Below are positions 43,746 to 53,738 of a stretch of DNA of 58,474 nt, piece by piece. The notes under the pieces are model-generated. The model searched no databases and had not been told where the DNA came from. It saw nothing but the letters and a program-made list of their open reading frames with translations. Position 1 is the first letter of the stretch. Each line of letters begins with the position of its first letter. Location: NCBI RefSeq assembly GCF_008831285.2, contig NW_022204621.1, positions 1 to 58,474 on the forward strand, given 5' to 3'. Source of the stretch: Nymphaea colorata. Taxonomy: Eukaryota; Streptophyta; Magnoliopsida; Nymphaeales; Nymphaeaceae. The position numbers and the translations under genes are program-made.

Positions 43746-44263
43746 GAATAGAAAATGGTTATAAATGGAAGGTTCTAATTCTATACTAATAGTAGAGTGG
43801 ACGCCAGCATCAGTGATAGTTTATTTTTGAAAAAATGCGCAGAGAGCCTCCCGCAGGAAGGAAATGGGCGGTTGTTTGGGAATGGAGGGGAAATTGGAGA
43901 AATATTGTTACGGTTTCGAATAGGAGGGATTGGTTTTGGAGGATTGGGAGAGCAGGGATGATGCTGTTGCTCTTTGAACATGTTTTGGATTGGGATTATT
44001 GTTGCTATTTTATGGGTTGGGGTGCGGAAGTCGAAATATTGGGAAAACAGATGATTGCTTAACTATTTTCAGCCAACCAAATACTCGCCCACTGGCTATC
44101 CTCACCATTCCCCTTACGATGAGTGCAATCATCACGATATTATCTTTACATATCCTGGCTAGCCTCACCCCTGCATGTTCTGTATGGAAAAAAATTGCCA
44201 AATTACCATCCATCTAACGTTGATTAATCTGATACCTCTAATTCTAGCAATACGAAAAGAAGA
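43746..44263. other. Intergenic region
   Basis: About 518 bp between two minus-strand genes: PP2A promoter and PP2C 3' flank. No coding frame with supporting features was seen. Confidence 0.45.
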
Positions 44264-45200
44264 TCAAAAAAGTTCGATGAGGACGGCACTCATGTTGTCA
44301 CATCCCACCAGTTCCTTTAAATCCTTGGCAACCAGGTCGTTGAACAATTTGTCCATCACTATCTTCTTGTCGTTGTTCTTCTCCCTCAGCAGTTTGATGT
44401 GGCTCACCATTTTTTGGTTATTGGCGACGTACCTTTCCCACACTCCATCGCAGCCGAGGATGATGAAGTTGTCGTGGGAACTTCTCTCGGTTTCGGTTAC
44501 TTAGGGCAGCGAAGTCACCGCCTGCTCCTCGTAGGGACGGCTCGAGAAGTGCTTGTACTAGAAGTCGCCGAAGGAGCGAGAGAGGGACAGCGACCCATTC
44601 ACCCTTCCCAGCTGCACGTAGCCTCCCGCCTTCTCGATTCTGGCCTTCTCGGAGGGGGAATCGGGCTTGTGGTCGGTGGAGAGGGCAACTGCGTTGTCGC
44701 CCCTGCACAGGACCGCCCTGGAGTCGCCGATATTGGCAACGTAGAAGCGGTCCTTGGTCATGAGGAGCACCACAGCGGTGGTTCCAGCTCGGTAGCTCAC
44801 CTTCTCCTTGGATCCGAGCGTTACGCCCAGCCTCTTGCCGATCACCGTCATTCTTCCTCTCCCCGTGGGCTCAGCAGCAGCTAGTCGATCCTCTTGAAGA
44901 CGTTGGTGAGGGCCTTGGAATAGTTTTTGACTTTGAAGGATGGGTCATTGAGGAGTTCCTTGGGGAGGTTCTGAGCAGCAAAGTGGGCCACCTATGGTCC
45001 GCCGTGACCGTCGAAGACCCCGAAGAGGTAAACTCCATCGATTAGCTCCTGGCAAAGGACAGCGTCTTCCATCGACCGTCTCCAGCCTGAATTATGGGAT
45101 GTTTACCTTGCATTTCGCAGGAGGTGTAGGCAAAGCCGTTGAGGCACTTGGATTCTATCTTTTTTGAGAGAATTGGCTTCTTGAGGTACTCAGAGCTCAT
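44264..45200 (-). CDS. PP2C-type protein phosphatase (PPM family)
   Basis: About 305 residues. Metal-dependent Ser/Thr phosphatase with the family motifs CEMQGWRRSMEDA, LFGVFDGHGGPEVA, GTTAVVLL, VANIGDSRAVLCR, LSTDHKP, GGYVQ, LSLSRSFGDFEYK, FIILGCDGVWE and DNMSAVLIEL. The GWR-SMEDA motif is created by removing the 20-nt intron. TAG is Glu in SFGDFEYK (44558-44560) and in HGGPEVA. One base is missing near 44850 (between LSPRGEE and MTVIGKRL). It starts MSSEYLKKPILSKKIESKCL at ATG 45200 and stops at TGA 44264-44266. Confidence 0.95.
45087..45106 (-). other. Intron (20 nt)
   Basis: GTAAAC...ATTCAG. Splicing turns CEMQ + GWRRSMEDA into the PP2C signature. Confidence 0.95.
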
Positions 45201-45957
45201 TTTGGGGGGAGGTGATTCAGTAATTGAATAATTATTATTAAAAATGGCTGCAGCCGGCTGATAAGAAGAGGGGGCGTTTGTTGGCGAGGGGGGCGAGGAG
45301 TTTGGGGGTGTTATTGGAGGCGGTCGAGGAGGGATTTTATTGTGGTGGTGATATGCGAGAATATACGATCAATTTTGAGGGAGGATACTATTTTCGCGCA
45401 ATAATGCAACCGTCACCCTTTTATCTTTCTGCGTATTCAAAAGACGGTTGACTTGGTGTATGTAGGAAGAAAAAAACACCTATTCTTTTCGGAGTAAAAC
45501 AACGCTTTATTATCTGATATTGATTTTTAAATATTGAATATCGAATAATGCTGAAGGCCGCAATCGAAAGAAAATTAAGGATCAAATCAAAAATGGGCAT
45601 GATGGATGCGCAGGGACCTTCGTTGTTTGGAATTTTATTTATTTGGATGGGATAGTTGTGGGACTTGCAATAATAATGCTATTCTTGATGTTGAAAAGAG
45701 AACGACACATATTCTTTTATAATTGGGAATGTGGATGAAGGAAAGGGCCACCGCTATGGAAAATTATTGTCTGTATATGAACGATGATAATATTTAAAAA
45801 TAATCATGATTTTCTCTATAAATATGAATAGATAAAAAGAATGCCCATGGGATTACATGCTCAGCTAGTTTTAGCGAAAACAGGCATGAAAGACAGTGGA
45901 AAATATGATCCTACACACTCTACTTTGCTCTATTCTCAAAACTCCACAAATAAAATA
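45201..45957. other. Long AT-rich intergenic region
   Basis: About 757 bp, AT-rich, holding the PP2C promoter and the 3' flank of the PKA regulatory subunit. Open frames here and just beyond on the plus strand are antisense shadows. No RNA or repeat was recognised. Confidence 0.45.
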
Positions 45958-47150
45958 TCAGAGCTCTCCTTCGCCAGAGAGCTATCCACCCCATATCGCA
46001 TACCGCTAGCAACTTCGACTGAGGATCCCTTCCAAAGGGCCGATGATCTTCATGAAGACTTCCCGATTGATGCAAAAAAGACGCACCTAAGTCAGCGTCT
46101 TGATGCTGGCCTGGCGGGGGATGTTCTTGAGGAGGGCGATTTCTCCGAAGTAATCTCCCTTCTTGTAGGCGTAGACCATCCTGTTGTGCCCCTCTCGGGA
46201 CTTATAGGCGACCAGCTGTCCCTCGGCCACGATGTAGAAGGTGCTTCCCATCTCTCCCTCCTTGATGATGAACTTATCCGCAGCCACCCTCCTCTCCTCC
46301 AAGCTTTCGAACAGCTTGGTGCGCTCATATATGTCCAAATCCTTGAAGAACTCGATCCTGTTGACGAAGGCCTCGCACTCGTTGATCTTTTGGATCATCT
46401 TGGTCCGCAGGACGAGGTTAAACTACTGGCGGTCCAGCTAGAAGAGCTTGCCCGGAGTGATGGCAGTAATCGTAGAGGCTCTGGGGTGGCTGTAGAGGAG
46501 GGCCAGCTATCCGAAGAATTCTCCCGCCTTGTACTCGCGAAGAATTTCGGAATTTCCTTTTTTCTAACATTTGAACCTTCCCTCGGAGACGATGTAGAGT
46601 ATGTCGCCACTCTCGCCCTCCCTGAGGACCACTTCATCCTTGTCGAACGATTTCACTCTAATCTTGGCGATGAGCTTGAGGAGGCTGTCGTGGTTGAGAT
46701 GCTCGAAGAAGATGCACTTTTTGAGGTAGAGCATGAGGTTGATCTTGGTGTCCTCGGGCCAGTTGGCGTCCTGCCTGACCGACGTTGATTTCATGATTAT
46801 GTTGAAGGTTTGCGTGCTGTCTCCGGAAACTCCCTTTCTGAACTTGCGCTTGCCGTTTAGCCGTTTTCTCCGCTTTTACTGGAATACTTCGTCGGACTCT
46901 TCATCGCTAAAAAGTTCCTTAGGGTCTTCGTTTCCTCCGTGGTCTGGGTTATTCATCTTTTACTGTATTTTTTTAGCCATTAAATGCAAAAATCTTTGAT
47001 GTTGGCGGGTTGCTTGATGAGGAGTTCAAGCTGCAGGGGGGCAAAGACTGGCATGACTCTATTTTGGATGTAGGTGTTGATCTCTTTTGTCTTTTGCTCG
47101 CCGGACCTTGCTCTTGCGGATTTGACGGGCGTGATAACCTTTCCCTCCAT
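45958..47150 (-). CDS. cAMP-dependent protein kinase regulatory subunit
   Basis: 390 residues, exact frame after removing one 20-nt intron, about the size of animal PKA-R. The N-terminal dimerisation/docking domain is INTYIQNRVMPVFAPLQLEL then LIKQPANIKDFCIEWLKKY. An inhibitor-like site RKGVS follows, then two cyclic-nucleotide domains: LREGESGDILYIVSEGRFK, EFFGELALLYSHPRAS, and IKEGEMGSTFYIVAEGQLVA, DYFGEIALLKNIPRQAS. The first phosphate-binding Glu (FGELAL), which holds the cAMP ribose, is TAG at 46507-46509; the second is GAG. The end is GPLEGILSRSCERYAIW. It stops at TGA 45958-45960. An ATG at 46956 would give an in-frame short form, but it lies inside the intron. Confidence 0.95.
46944..46963 (-). 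other. Intron (20 nt)
   Basis: GTAAAA...ACCCAG. It joins the docking domain (EWLKKY) to NHGGNEDPKELFSDE in frame; without splicing there is a TGA. Confidence 0.92.
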
Positions 47151-47460
47151 GTTTTTATTTTCGAAGGCAGATTTAAATCAAGGAATATATATAATTTCGA
47201 TTTTTCTACCTTCACTCATCGCGGAATCTAAAGTAATGCATGTATACCGTCTTAAATCCCTGGGCAAGAGAGAATGGAAGGAGATATAGGATAGATAAGA
47301 CACGAAAGTTGCCAGTTTTGGGTTTACTGCATCAATTGCCATCGTTTTGGGATGATAAGATCATGTATGCCAAATCAACAGAAATAACGATAGCTTATAT
47401 AGAAATTTGATAAAAAATCGGTTATTCATTTATAATGGCTTAGTAAATATTATTGCTTCA
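47151..47460. other. Intergenic region
   Basis: About 310 bp, AT-rich: PKA-R promoter and downstream flank of the next minus-strand gene. Nothing else was recognised. Confidence 0.45.
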
Positions 47461-48964
47461 TCAAAGCTACTATTCCAACTATGTGCGCGGATTCACATTG
47501 CTGGAGTCCATAGACGAACGAAAAGTCATCTTTGGCGCGAAGTGGGGGTAATCTCTCGGGGGACTCATCGGCCAGCCTGACCCAAACAGCCGTCCTTCGT
47601 AGAGCCTGCTGACCGAGTGCCTCACCATGGCTTTTCCCAGATCCGGCTGCAGGATCTTGTAGTCATTGTAGGCGTAGAGGGTCACTGTTTCGTTGTGGCT
47701 GCGCAATTTGAAGTCGATGGAGGAGCTGAGGGGCAATCCTTCCACTTCCAATTGTAAAGCCACAGCGAAGCTCAATACTTTGTCTCTTTTGATGTTGAGT
47801 TCGCAGTCGAAGTTGAGGGACACGGTCATGGTATCCTCTCCTGATTTGCTTACTTTGACTGATGCTAGGGAAGCCTTGCAGTTGCCTGTAACTGGCTCAT
47901 CGGCGTAGAATTTGTCCCTCACCTTGTCCAGCACGTCGTAGAGATCCCCGCGTAGAATTGAAACATCCTCGACTGCCAGTTTTGCCTGGTGAGGTCGGTG
48001 TCTAATTCTCCCCGGTAGATGGCGTAACGGAGGGCGTTTTCGTAGAAATCGTATGAGATGTATTGCTGCGACTATCCGTATACGCTTTGTAAGTGGAATT
48101 CTACTCGGGATTGAGAGGAGAGGTGGGGACTGAGCGGTTTCCGCACTTCCACTGGGGGTAGTTAAGGCCCTGCACCTCGTAGGAGAGACGACTCCTTCGC
48201 TGTCGAGGTGGACGCTGACTCCTCTGCGCGTGAAGGGCACGGTGGCGTTTGGTTTTCCCCCTCCAGGCGCCCAAACGTAGTCGAACTGGCCGTCTAGAGG
48301 AATGTGCTCGTCGTGCAAAGAGTTTCGGAGGTAGTAGCTGTAGTATTTTTAAAGTCCGCCTCCAGCTCGTCCCTGACTGCGTTTTCGCCCACTATCTTAT
48401 TCATCATTTGGGTGAGGATTCTCTTGTCTTCCTCGAGGACGTTGGGCGGATCGATGCGGGTGATCTTGAAGGTTTCCCCGATGCCCTGCCACTTGATCGG
48501 CGTGTAGTCGAGCAGCTCGTAGCTAAAGAAGGATCCATTAACAGTCATCACCACAGACTTGACGAAGATGACAGAGTCGCTTAAGCCGAAAGCCGATCCC
48601 GTTCCGTTGCTTCTGCTGCTCCCTATTTCTTCCATTCGAAATTGAGAGTGGCCTCCAGTCTTCCCCCAAAGATGACGATCGTATCATTGCCAAGAACGTT
48701 GGCCTTTTGCTCAGTATCTCTGTAGTAGAAGGTGGCTGGTTTTGCGTTGAAGATTGTGTATGATGTGTTGTCAGAAGTATTGTAGGTGACGTTGGGAAGG
48801 GTGGATATTTTTTACATGACTTTTGTGATGGTGGTATTCACTTCGTCTTGCTTTCCTAGGGCGTATTTTCCGATATAGTCGAAGTGGGAGGCATTGCACT
48901 CCTCATTCCTACTTGTCTGGAGGAGTGATAATCCTACGATGATGATTATGGTCGATATCTTCAT
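47461..48964 (-). CDS. Secreted protein, possibly BPI/LBP-like lipid-binding
   Basis: About 500 residues with a signal peptide (MKISTIIIIVGLSLLQ then TSRNEEC). The overall order resembles BPI/LBP/CETP lipid-binding proteins, though distant: VNTTITKVMEKISTLPNVTY, IVIFGGRLEATLNFEWKK, SVIFVKSVVMTVNGSFFSYE, SQQYISYDFYENALRYAIYR (like the BPI strand before the second domain), LSFAVALQLEVEGLPLSSSI and GKAMVRHSVSRLYEGRLFG. If right, it would bind lipid or bacterial lipopolysaccharide outside the cell. The likeness is weak. It stops at TGA 47461-47463 after NPRTELEEEL. Frame breaks near 48635, 48350 and at two or three places between 48200 and 48000 make the middle uncertain. Confidence 0.5.
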
Positions 48965-49018
48965 GATAATAATAAGTTATTATTGAGCAATGATAATAGA
49001 ATGATGATCACATGGCAC

Positions 49019-49773
49019 TCACGCTGCCAACTCCTCCGCTACTGTTTGCTGCAGCTCAACCTTTAACGCCTCGCTTTAGCTTTGGACTAAGGATTAGATC
49101 TCAGTCTTGGCGGACTCAGCTGTGATGGGTTCAGATGATGAAAGTTCCAGTTTTGATAGTGATAGTACTCCTTGCTGGCTCGGAAGTGAGCAGTGAAACT
49201 TTGTAAGATTTGGGCTGAACTTGATACTGGGATAAAAGCTACGCCTTTGAGGCCACAGCTTGAGTCTCTGCCTTTGCAACTAATTGAGCCTGTAAGCCTG
49301 CTCCTAATGTTTGTGATTTTGAATAGCTGGGGTTTAAGCTTCTTTTTAAGCCAATCAATAATCTTTGGCCAAGCTTTTTTGCGAGTTCTTTGGCCTTCTA
49401 TTTAGCTTTCTCCAAGAGTTTTTTCAAAGCTTCCTTGCTTTTTCCTCAGCCTTTTCTTTAGCTTTTCCAAGAGCTCCTTAGCTTTGGCTTTAGCCTGCTC
49501 GATAAGTTTTTCTTGAGGGCTTCAGCTTCTGCTTTCAGCTTTGCCTTCAGCTTGTCCAATATCCCCTTTGCTGAAAGGCTGCAACGGGAGGTGGATAGGA
49601 CGACCATATGGGCCAGTTGGATCAATGATCTTGGAGGAAAGTGAGGCGGAAACTATTGGAGGAGAAGCAACTTAAGGAGAAGCCAGGGCTTAAGCTGAAG
49701 TCAGGGAAGCTGCAGCAGGCTTGCTTTGGATGACGACAGCCATCAGCAGAAGCAAAACTATGATGAGTTTCAT
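49019..49773 (-). CDS. Secreted Lys/Ala/Glu repeat protein
   Basis: About 250 residues with a signal peptide (MKLIIVLLLLMAVVIQSKPA). After a Ser/Pro-rich stretch, a long amphipathic helical repeat follows: ILDKLKAKLKAEAEALKK, LIEQAKAKAKELLEKAKEKA and LLEKAKEKAKELAKKAWPKI. This is the 11-residue style of LEA proteins and apolipoproteins. The tail is Glu/Ser-rich (TAESAKTEIESLVQ, VELQQTVAEELAA). At least six single-base breaks in A runs are needed; all are explained by one missing A each, so the gene is probably intact. It stops at TGA 49019-49021. It shares its upstream region with the gene at 50420-51085. A structural or secretory-granule role is only a guess. Confidence 0.6.
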
Positions 49774-50260
49774 ATTAATTATTATGAAAGATATGTGATG
49801 ATTAATTATTTATATTGAATGGGTTTCCAGTGATTGATTAATGTTATATATTTCTCCAACACGAATCTCACGCCATTCACACACTCTCCAAGCTACTCTT
49901 TTGTGGGACAATTACGAATTCACTACAAAGGCTTTGGCTTTTGAGTTTGGGATTCTTTGTGCGGCGGACCATTTTATTTATGATGATCAAGAACAGCTTA
50001 ATTCTTATGCTTTGCAAACAAAAGGGAAAATAAACTTGTTTTGGTGAGATTTTTGAGCTTTTAATTACTCTTAAGGCGGTTTTTACTTTTATCAAGCTTT
50101 ACGTGGCCGAGTTTATGACATTTTTTCCTTTCTCCAGCCTCTTATTCTTAATAAACAAAATGAAAAAAACGATATATAATGAACAGATACAGCTGTTTGG
50201 TTAGGGCTTTAGGGCTGATCTCACTAAAATTTTATAATGATGATCATCCACATTTTTTCA
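49771..50260. repeat. Upstream region, copy 1 of a diverged duplicate
   Basis: Aligns by eye with 51083-51600. Nearly identical patches include AATTATTATGAAAGATAT, GGGTTTCCAGTGATT, GCGGCGGACCATTTTATTTA and ATAATGATGATCAT, in the same order and spacing. It lies directly upstream of a secreted-protein gene in both copies. No gene is seen inside. Confidence 0.75.
49821..49840 (-). promoter_or_regulatory. Shared upstream element, copy 1
   Basis: Plus-strand TTTCCAGTGA starting at 49824, about 51 bp before the ATG of the minus-strand secreted gene. It recurs at the same distance before two other secreted genes. Confidence 0.55.
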
Positions 50261-50419
50261 AAAGATAAACAAAGTAATAAGCACACCATTCAAACTTTTT
50301 CCGAAGCAAAGCGTAGCCAAAGAGCCTTCTAACATGTTGCAGAATGCGTCCTTTCATTATTCTTATCCATTTTAGCTCAAGGAATAGGGAAGATTATGAA
50401 TGATGATAAAGATAAACGA

Positions 50420-51085
50420 TCATTGGCCAGTCTGACTTGATAAGAGGCTGGATTATTGTAGCTTTGCATCCGCCCATATTTTTGATGGTTTGTAGACTAC
50501 CTATGGCTCTGGCAGTTCTTCCAAGTAAGCTTTAGCGAGCCCTTCCTAAACATACTTAGCTGCTGCTACCTATGCAGATGCTGTAGCTTAAGCAAGGATG
50601 GCTTCTTCCTGAGCTTTTCCCTCTGCTACTGCCTGAGCAAGATATTCAGCTGATAGGGTCTATCCTTAGGAGTAGGCTTTGGCTTCTAGTTTGGCTGCTG
50701 CAGATGAAGCCAAGGACTAACCGTACCCAAGGAGTGAAGTCTCTGCAGCTGATGTCAGTTCTTCAGATTTCTGGTAGAGCTAGGCAGTGAGAGCCTATCC
50801 CTAAGTCTTTGCCTTGGCAACCCATTCAGCCTTGACGGTTTCAAGCGATTAGAGCTTTGAAGCAAGTGCCTGGGCTTGAGCAGCCTCATATGATATCGAG
50901 CTTGTGGGAAGCTATAGCGCAAGGTAAGTAGGCTTCACCGAAACGAGTGATTCTTTAGGAACAGACGCCCAGGTTTAAGGAACTTTGTAGGCTGAAACAG
51001 TTTCAGAAAGCGTGGAAAGGGAGAGTTTTGAGATTGAGCCAAGAGTAGCAGTCAAGAGCAGGAGAGAAACAACAGTGGCCTTCAT
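50420..51085 (-). CDS. Secreted Ala/Glu-rich protein
   Basis: 221 residues, completely open when UAR is read as Glu; about half of its Glu codons are TAA or TAG, so it is invisible under the standard code. It has a signal peptide (MKATVVSLLLLTATLGSIS). The rest is Ala/Glu/Ser-rich helical sequence with loose repeats: YEAAQAQALASKLESLETVK, AEWVAKAKTEGEALTAELYQ, SLASSAAAKLEAKAYSEGET, EEAILAEATASAEVAAAKYV. It has no Cys. Trichocyst or granule matrix proteins of ciliates have similar composition, but this is not proof of kinship. It stops at TGA 50420-50422. It appears to be a tandem duplicate of the neighbour at 49019-49773, strongly diverged in the coding part. Confidence 0.75.
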
Positions 51086-51600
51086 CTTTAATTATTATGA
51101 AAGATATTTGATCATTAATTATTAATATTATATGGGTTTCCAGTGATTCATTTAGTTATTTTATGTTATATATTTCACCAATACGAATCCTATCCCCTCC
51201 GAACACTCACCAGAGCTTCTCTGTTGCAGAACACCTATGAATACAATGCAAACGGCTTTGGCATTTTAGATTTTGAACTCTTCATGCGGCGGACCATTTT
51301 ATTTATGGTGATCACGAACGACTATTTTTTCGATGATTGTAAACAAAGAGTAAAGAAACTTGTTTTTGGGGGTTCCTCGGTCTTCCCTTCGCTTTAATGA
51401 TCATTTTTATTTTTTCGAGAGTTTTACTTGCAGAGCTTATGACTCATTTTTCCACATCTCCACCCGCCACTCCAAATCTTCTTATAAGGAATCTTAAATA
51501 ACCTTGATGGAGGCAACAGTTTCTCTAAGAATTTTAGCTCGATCCGCCAAACATTTATAATGATGATCATGCCCATCTCTTCAGCAAAGCAAATACAATC
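51083..51600. repeat. Upstream region, copy 2 of a diverged duplicate
   Basis: Diverged copy of 49771-50260, lying upstream of the Ala/Glu-rich gene. The region also holds the 3' flank of the next secreted gene. Confidence 0.75.
51134..51150 (-). promoter_or_regulatory. Shared upstream element, copy 2
   Basis: Plus-strand TTTCCAGTGA starting at 51137, about 52 bp before the ATG at 51085. Confidence 0.55.
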
Positions 51601-51667
51601 ACACAATACAAGAATATGAGTAAATGCATAATGAGTAAGTAAATAGCATGAAGGGATAAAAGATCAA

Positions 51668-52411
51668 TCACCAGTTCCATCCGTATTTCTTATCGCAGGG
51701 GAAGTATTCGAAGGTCAATCTGGTTCCCCACCAGGCACTGTATCCGAGGAAGTAGAATGGGGCAGCACTGGCTCTCCAATAATTATACTGCAGGGCTGCA
51801 CTTTGAACGTAATTCCAGGCTCCACTCCTTTCAATGTACCAACGCTCATTACTGCCAATAGTTGATGAGAGTCCTACCCATGATCCAGCGAAGGGGGAAG
51901 AAGTGCTCAGGTAACGGTTTCCGTTGGAGATGTACCAGCTGCAGTCAGCGTTTTGGCCAATGGTGAAGATCTGGTTGGTGTTTGGCGAGCCGGATGAGGA
52001 TAAGAAACGGGCGAAAGTACCCTGATTGGTGAGGTAGAAGTTGCCTCCGAGTCCATAGATCTTGATGGCGAATCCGCAGATCTTGTTGCAGTTGTCGCAG
52101 CACCCTCCTCCCAATCTTTGCAGTTAGTTCCAGGCATTGTTGGCATTATCGAATCCAGAGTTCCAGTTCCTAGCAGCAGTAATAGAAGCTCCAGGAGGAG
52201 CTGCAGCAGCAGGCTGAGCTCGATCAGAAGAGCTAGTGTCGAGGGCAAGGCTTGCATCAGGGACAGTTGATGAAGTTGTTGAGGGGATAGGATTTCTGAT
52301 GAAGCCACTAGGTTCAATTATAGTCGGTTGTATGATGATGCCTGGGTCGGCATCTGTGATCTGTGAGAAGGTTGAAAGGACCATCAGAAGGGCAACAATC
52401 AAGTGTTTCAT
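51668..52411 (-). CDS. Secreted Cys/Trp/Tyr-rich protein, paralog A
   Basis: 247 residues in one unbroken frame. Signal peptide MKHLIVALLMVLSTFSQITD, then a Ser/Thr/Pro/Ala-rich stretch. The globular domain follows: FDNANNAWNELQRLGGGCCD, NCNKICGFAIKIYGLGGNFY, NTNQIFTIGQNADCSWYISN, GSNERWYIERSGAWNYVQSA, NYWRASAAPFYFLGYSAWWG and TFEYFPCDKKYGWNW. The pattern of aromatic residues and short strands suggests a beta-trefoil or similar carbohydrate-binding fold; this is a guess. The six Cys probably pair. The paralog next door shares the whole domain. It stops at TGA 51668-51670. Confidence 0.8.
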
Positions 52412-52460
52412 TTGTTTTTATTATAATTAAGATAGGTATAAGCCTTTATTTATACCTGCC

Positions 52461-52480
52461 GATTTCCAGTGACTGATATC
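52461..52480 (-). promoter_or_regulatory. Shared upstream element, copy 3
   Basis: Plus-strand TTTCCAGTGA starting at 52463, about 52 bp before the ATG at 52411, outside the duplicated region of the other two copies. Confidence 0.5.
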
Positions 52481-52989
52481 AAACTGGAAAATGGCTATAA
52501 AAAATTCCAAATCGGTCGATCTTGCGCATTCCTCTTATTTATCGATGGAGGCATGCCTCCAGGACACCCTTATTTGTCTATGTTTGGAATAAAGCCCTTT
52601 TGTATTTTCTCGATGATAATGATGACATGCTGCTAAAAAATAAAAAATCTTGAATGACTATCAAGCACATTAGGTCTTCATTGTGGCAAGATTTCTGAGA
52701 GATTCTCACCACTTTTAAATGCATTTTCGCTATTTTAAGAAGGCTTTCAATATTTTTTACATGCACTAAAAAAAATTGAATAAAGAAAAAGTCAAGAATG
52801 ATTATTATCACTATGATGACTTGCAAATCATGGATATGAATGATTGGGGCATAGAACAGCTAGTTATTTTTTAATATCAAACCTATTCAAAAAAGATAGT
52901 TTCGAGCCAAAGACAAAACCACTTACTTTGCCCTCTTAGATTAATGCTTGTTAGGAGATAATAAGTCAATCTGAAGGATAAATGATCAA
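52481..52989. other. Intergenic region
   Basis: AT-rich spacer between the two paralogs. No gene or RNA was seen. Confidence 0.45.
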
Positions 52990-53738
52990 TCACCAATTCC
53001 ATCCAAAAAGTTTATCACAGGGATAATACTCGAAGGCCAGTCTTGTTCCAAAGCCATAGCTATACCCGAGGAAATACCATGGGGAAACGCTGGCTCGCCA
53101 ATAGTAATACTGCATCGCTGCGCTTTGGACTAGACGTAGGCCCCCGCCCCTCAATGTACCACCGCTAGTTGAATCCTACGGTTGAGCTGGGCCCCACCCA
53201 AAGACCGCCGAACATAGAAGTTGTGCTGAGGTAGGAGCCGCCGTTAGAGACGTACCAGGTGCAGTCGATGTTTTGGCCGATGGTAAAAATTTGGTTTGTG
53301 TTAGGAGCGGAAGTAGTATACTCGAACTGATAATACGTCACCTTGTTGGTCAGGTAGTATTTTGTGTTGTAGATCTTGATGGCCATGCCACAGATGCGGC
53401 TGCAGTTGTCACAGCAGCCCCCGCCTATCCTCTGCAGGTAATTCCAGGCATTATTGGCATTAGAATACCCTGAACCCAGGATAGGCTTCGGAAAGCATAA
53501 TTGCCAGCTATTCCGCTTGCTGCTGGTTTCGGAGGATTTTGGCTGCATCTGAGTTGCAATCGTCCATGGCGATGCTTGTATCGGGCTTGCAAGGGAGGAA
53601 CTGGCGGTTTTGGAGTGATAAGGATAGGCACGGCTTCATGAGAATTACCAGGGATGGTATATGATGTGGCTTAAGTATCTACAAGAGTCCCGCAGAGGGC
53701 AACCGAGAGAAGAGGAAAATAGCAATAAAATGCTTCAT
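52990..53738 (-). CDS. Secreted Cys/Trp/Tyr-rich protein, paralog B
   Basis: Tandem paralog of the gene at 51668-52411. Same start style (MKHFIAIFLF) and the same domain: YSNANNAWNYLQRIGGGCCD, NCSRICGMAIKIYNTKYYLT, NTNQIFTIGQNIDCTWYVSN, VGFNERWYIE, LVQSAAMQYYYWRASVSPWY, FEYYPCDKLFGWNW. In FNERWYIE the Glu is TAG (53165-53167), where paralog A has GAG: an in-window test of the code. The part between the signal peptide and the domain needs several single-base corrections, and one more is needed near 53145. It is either a gene with sequence errors or one starting to decay. It stops at TGA 52990-52992. Confidence 0.7.

Noticed and set aside
45841-46788. Long plus-strand open frame
   Set aside because: It is antisense to the PKA regulatory subunit, whose motifs are unmistakable; it has no domain and no intron logic of its own.
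52990-53738. Calling paralog B a pseudogene
   Set aside because: The domain is well kept, and the breaks are of the same one-base type seen in essential genes of this window.
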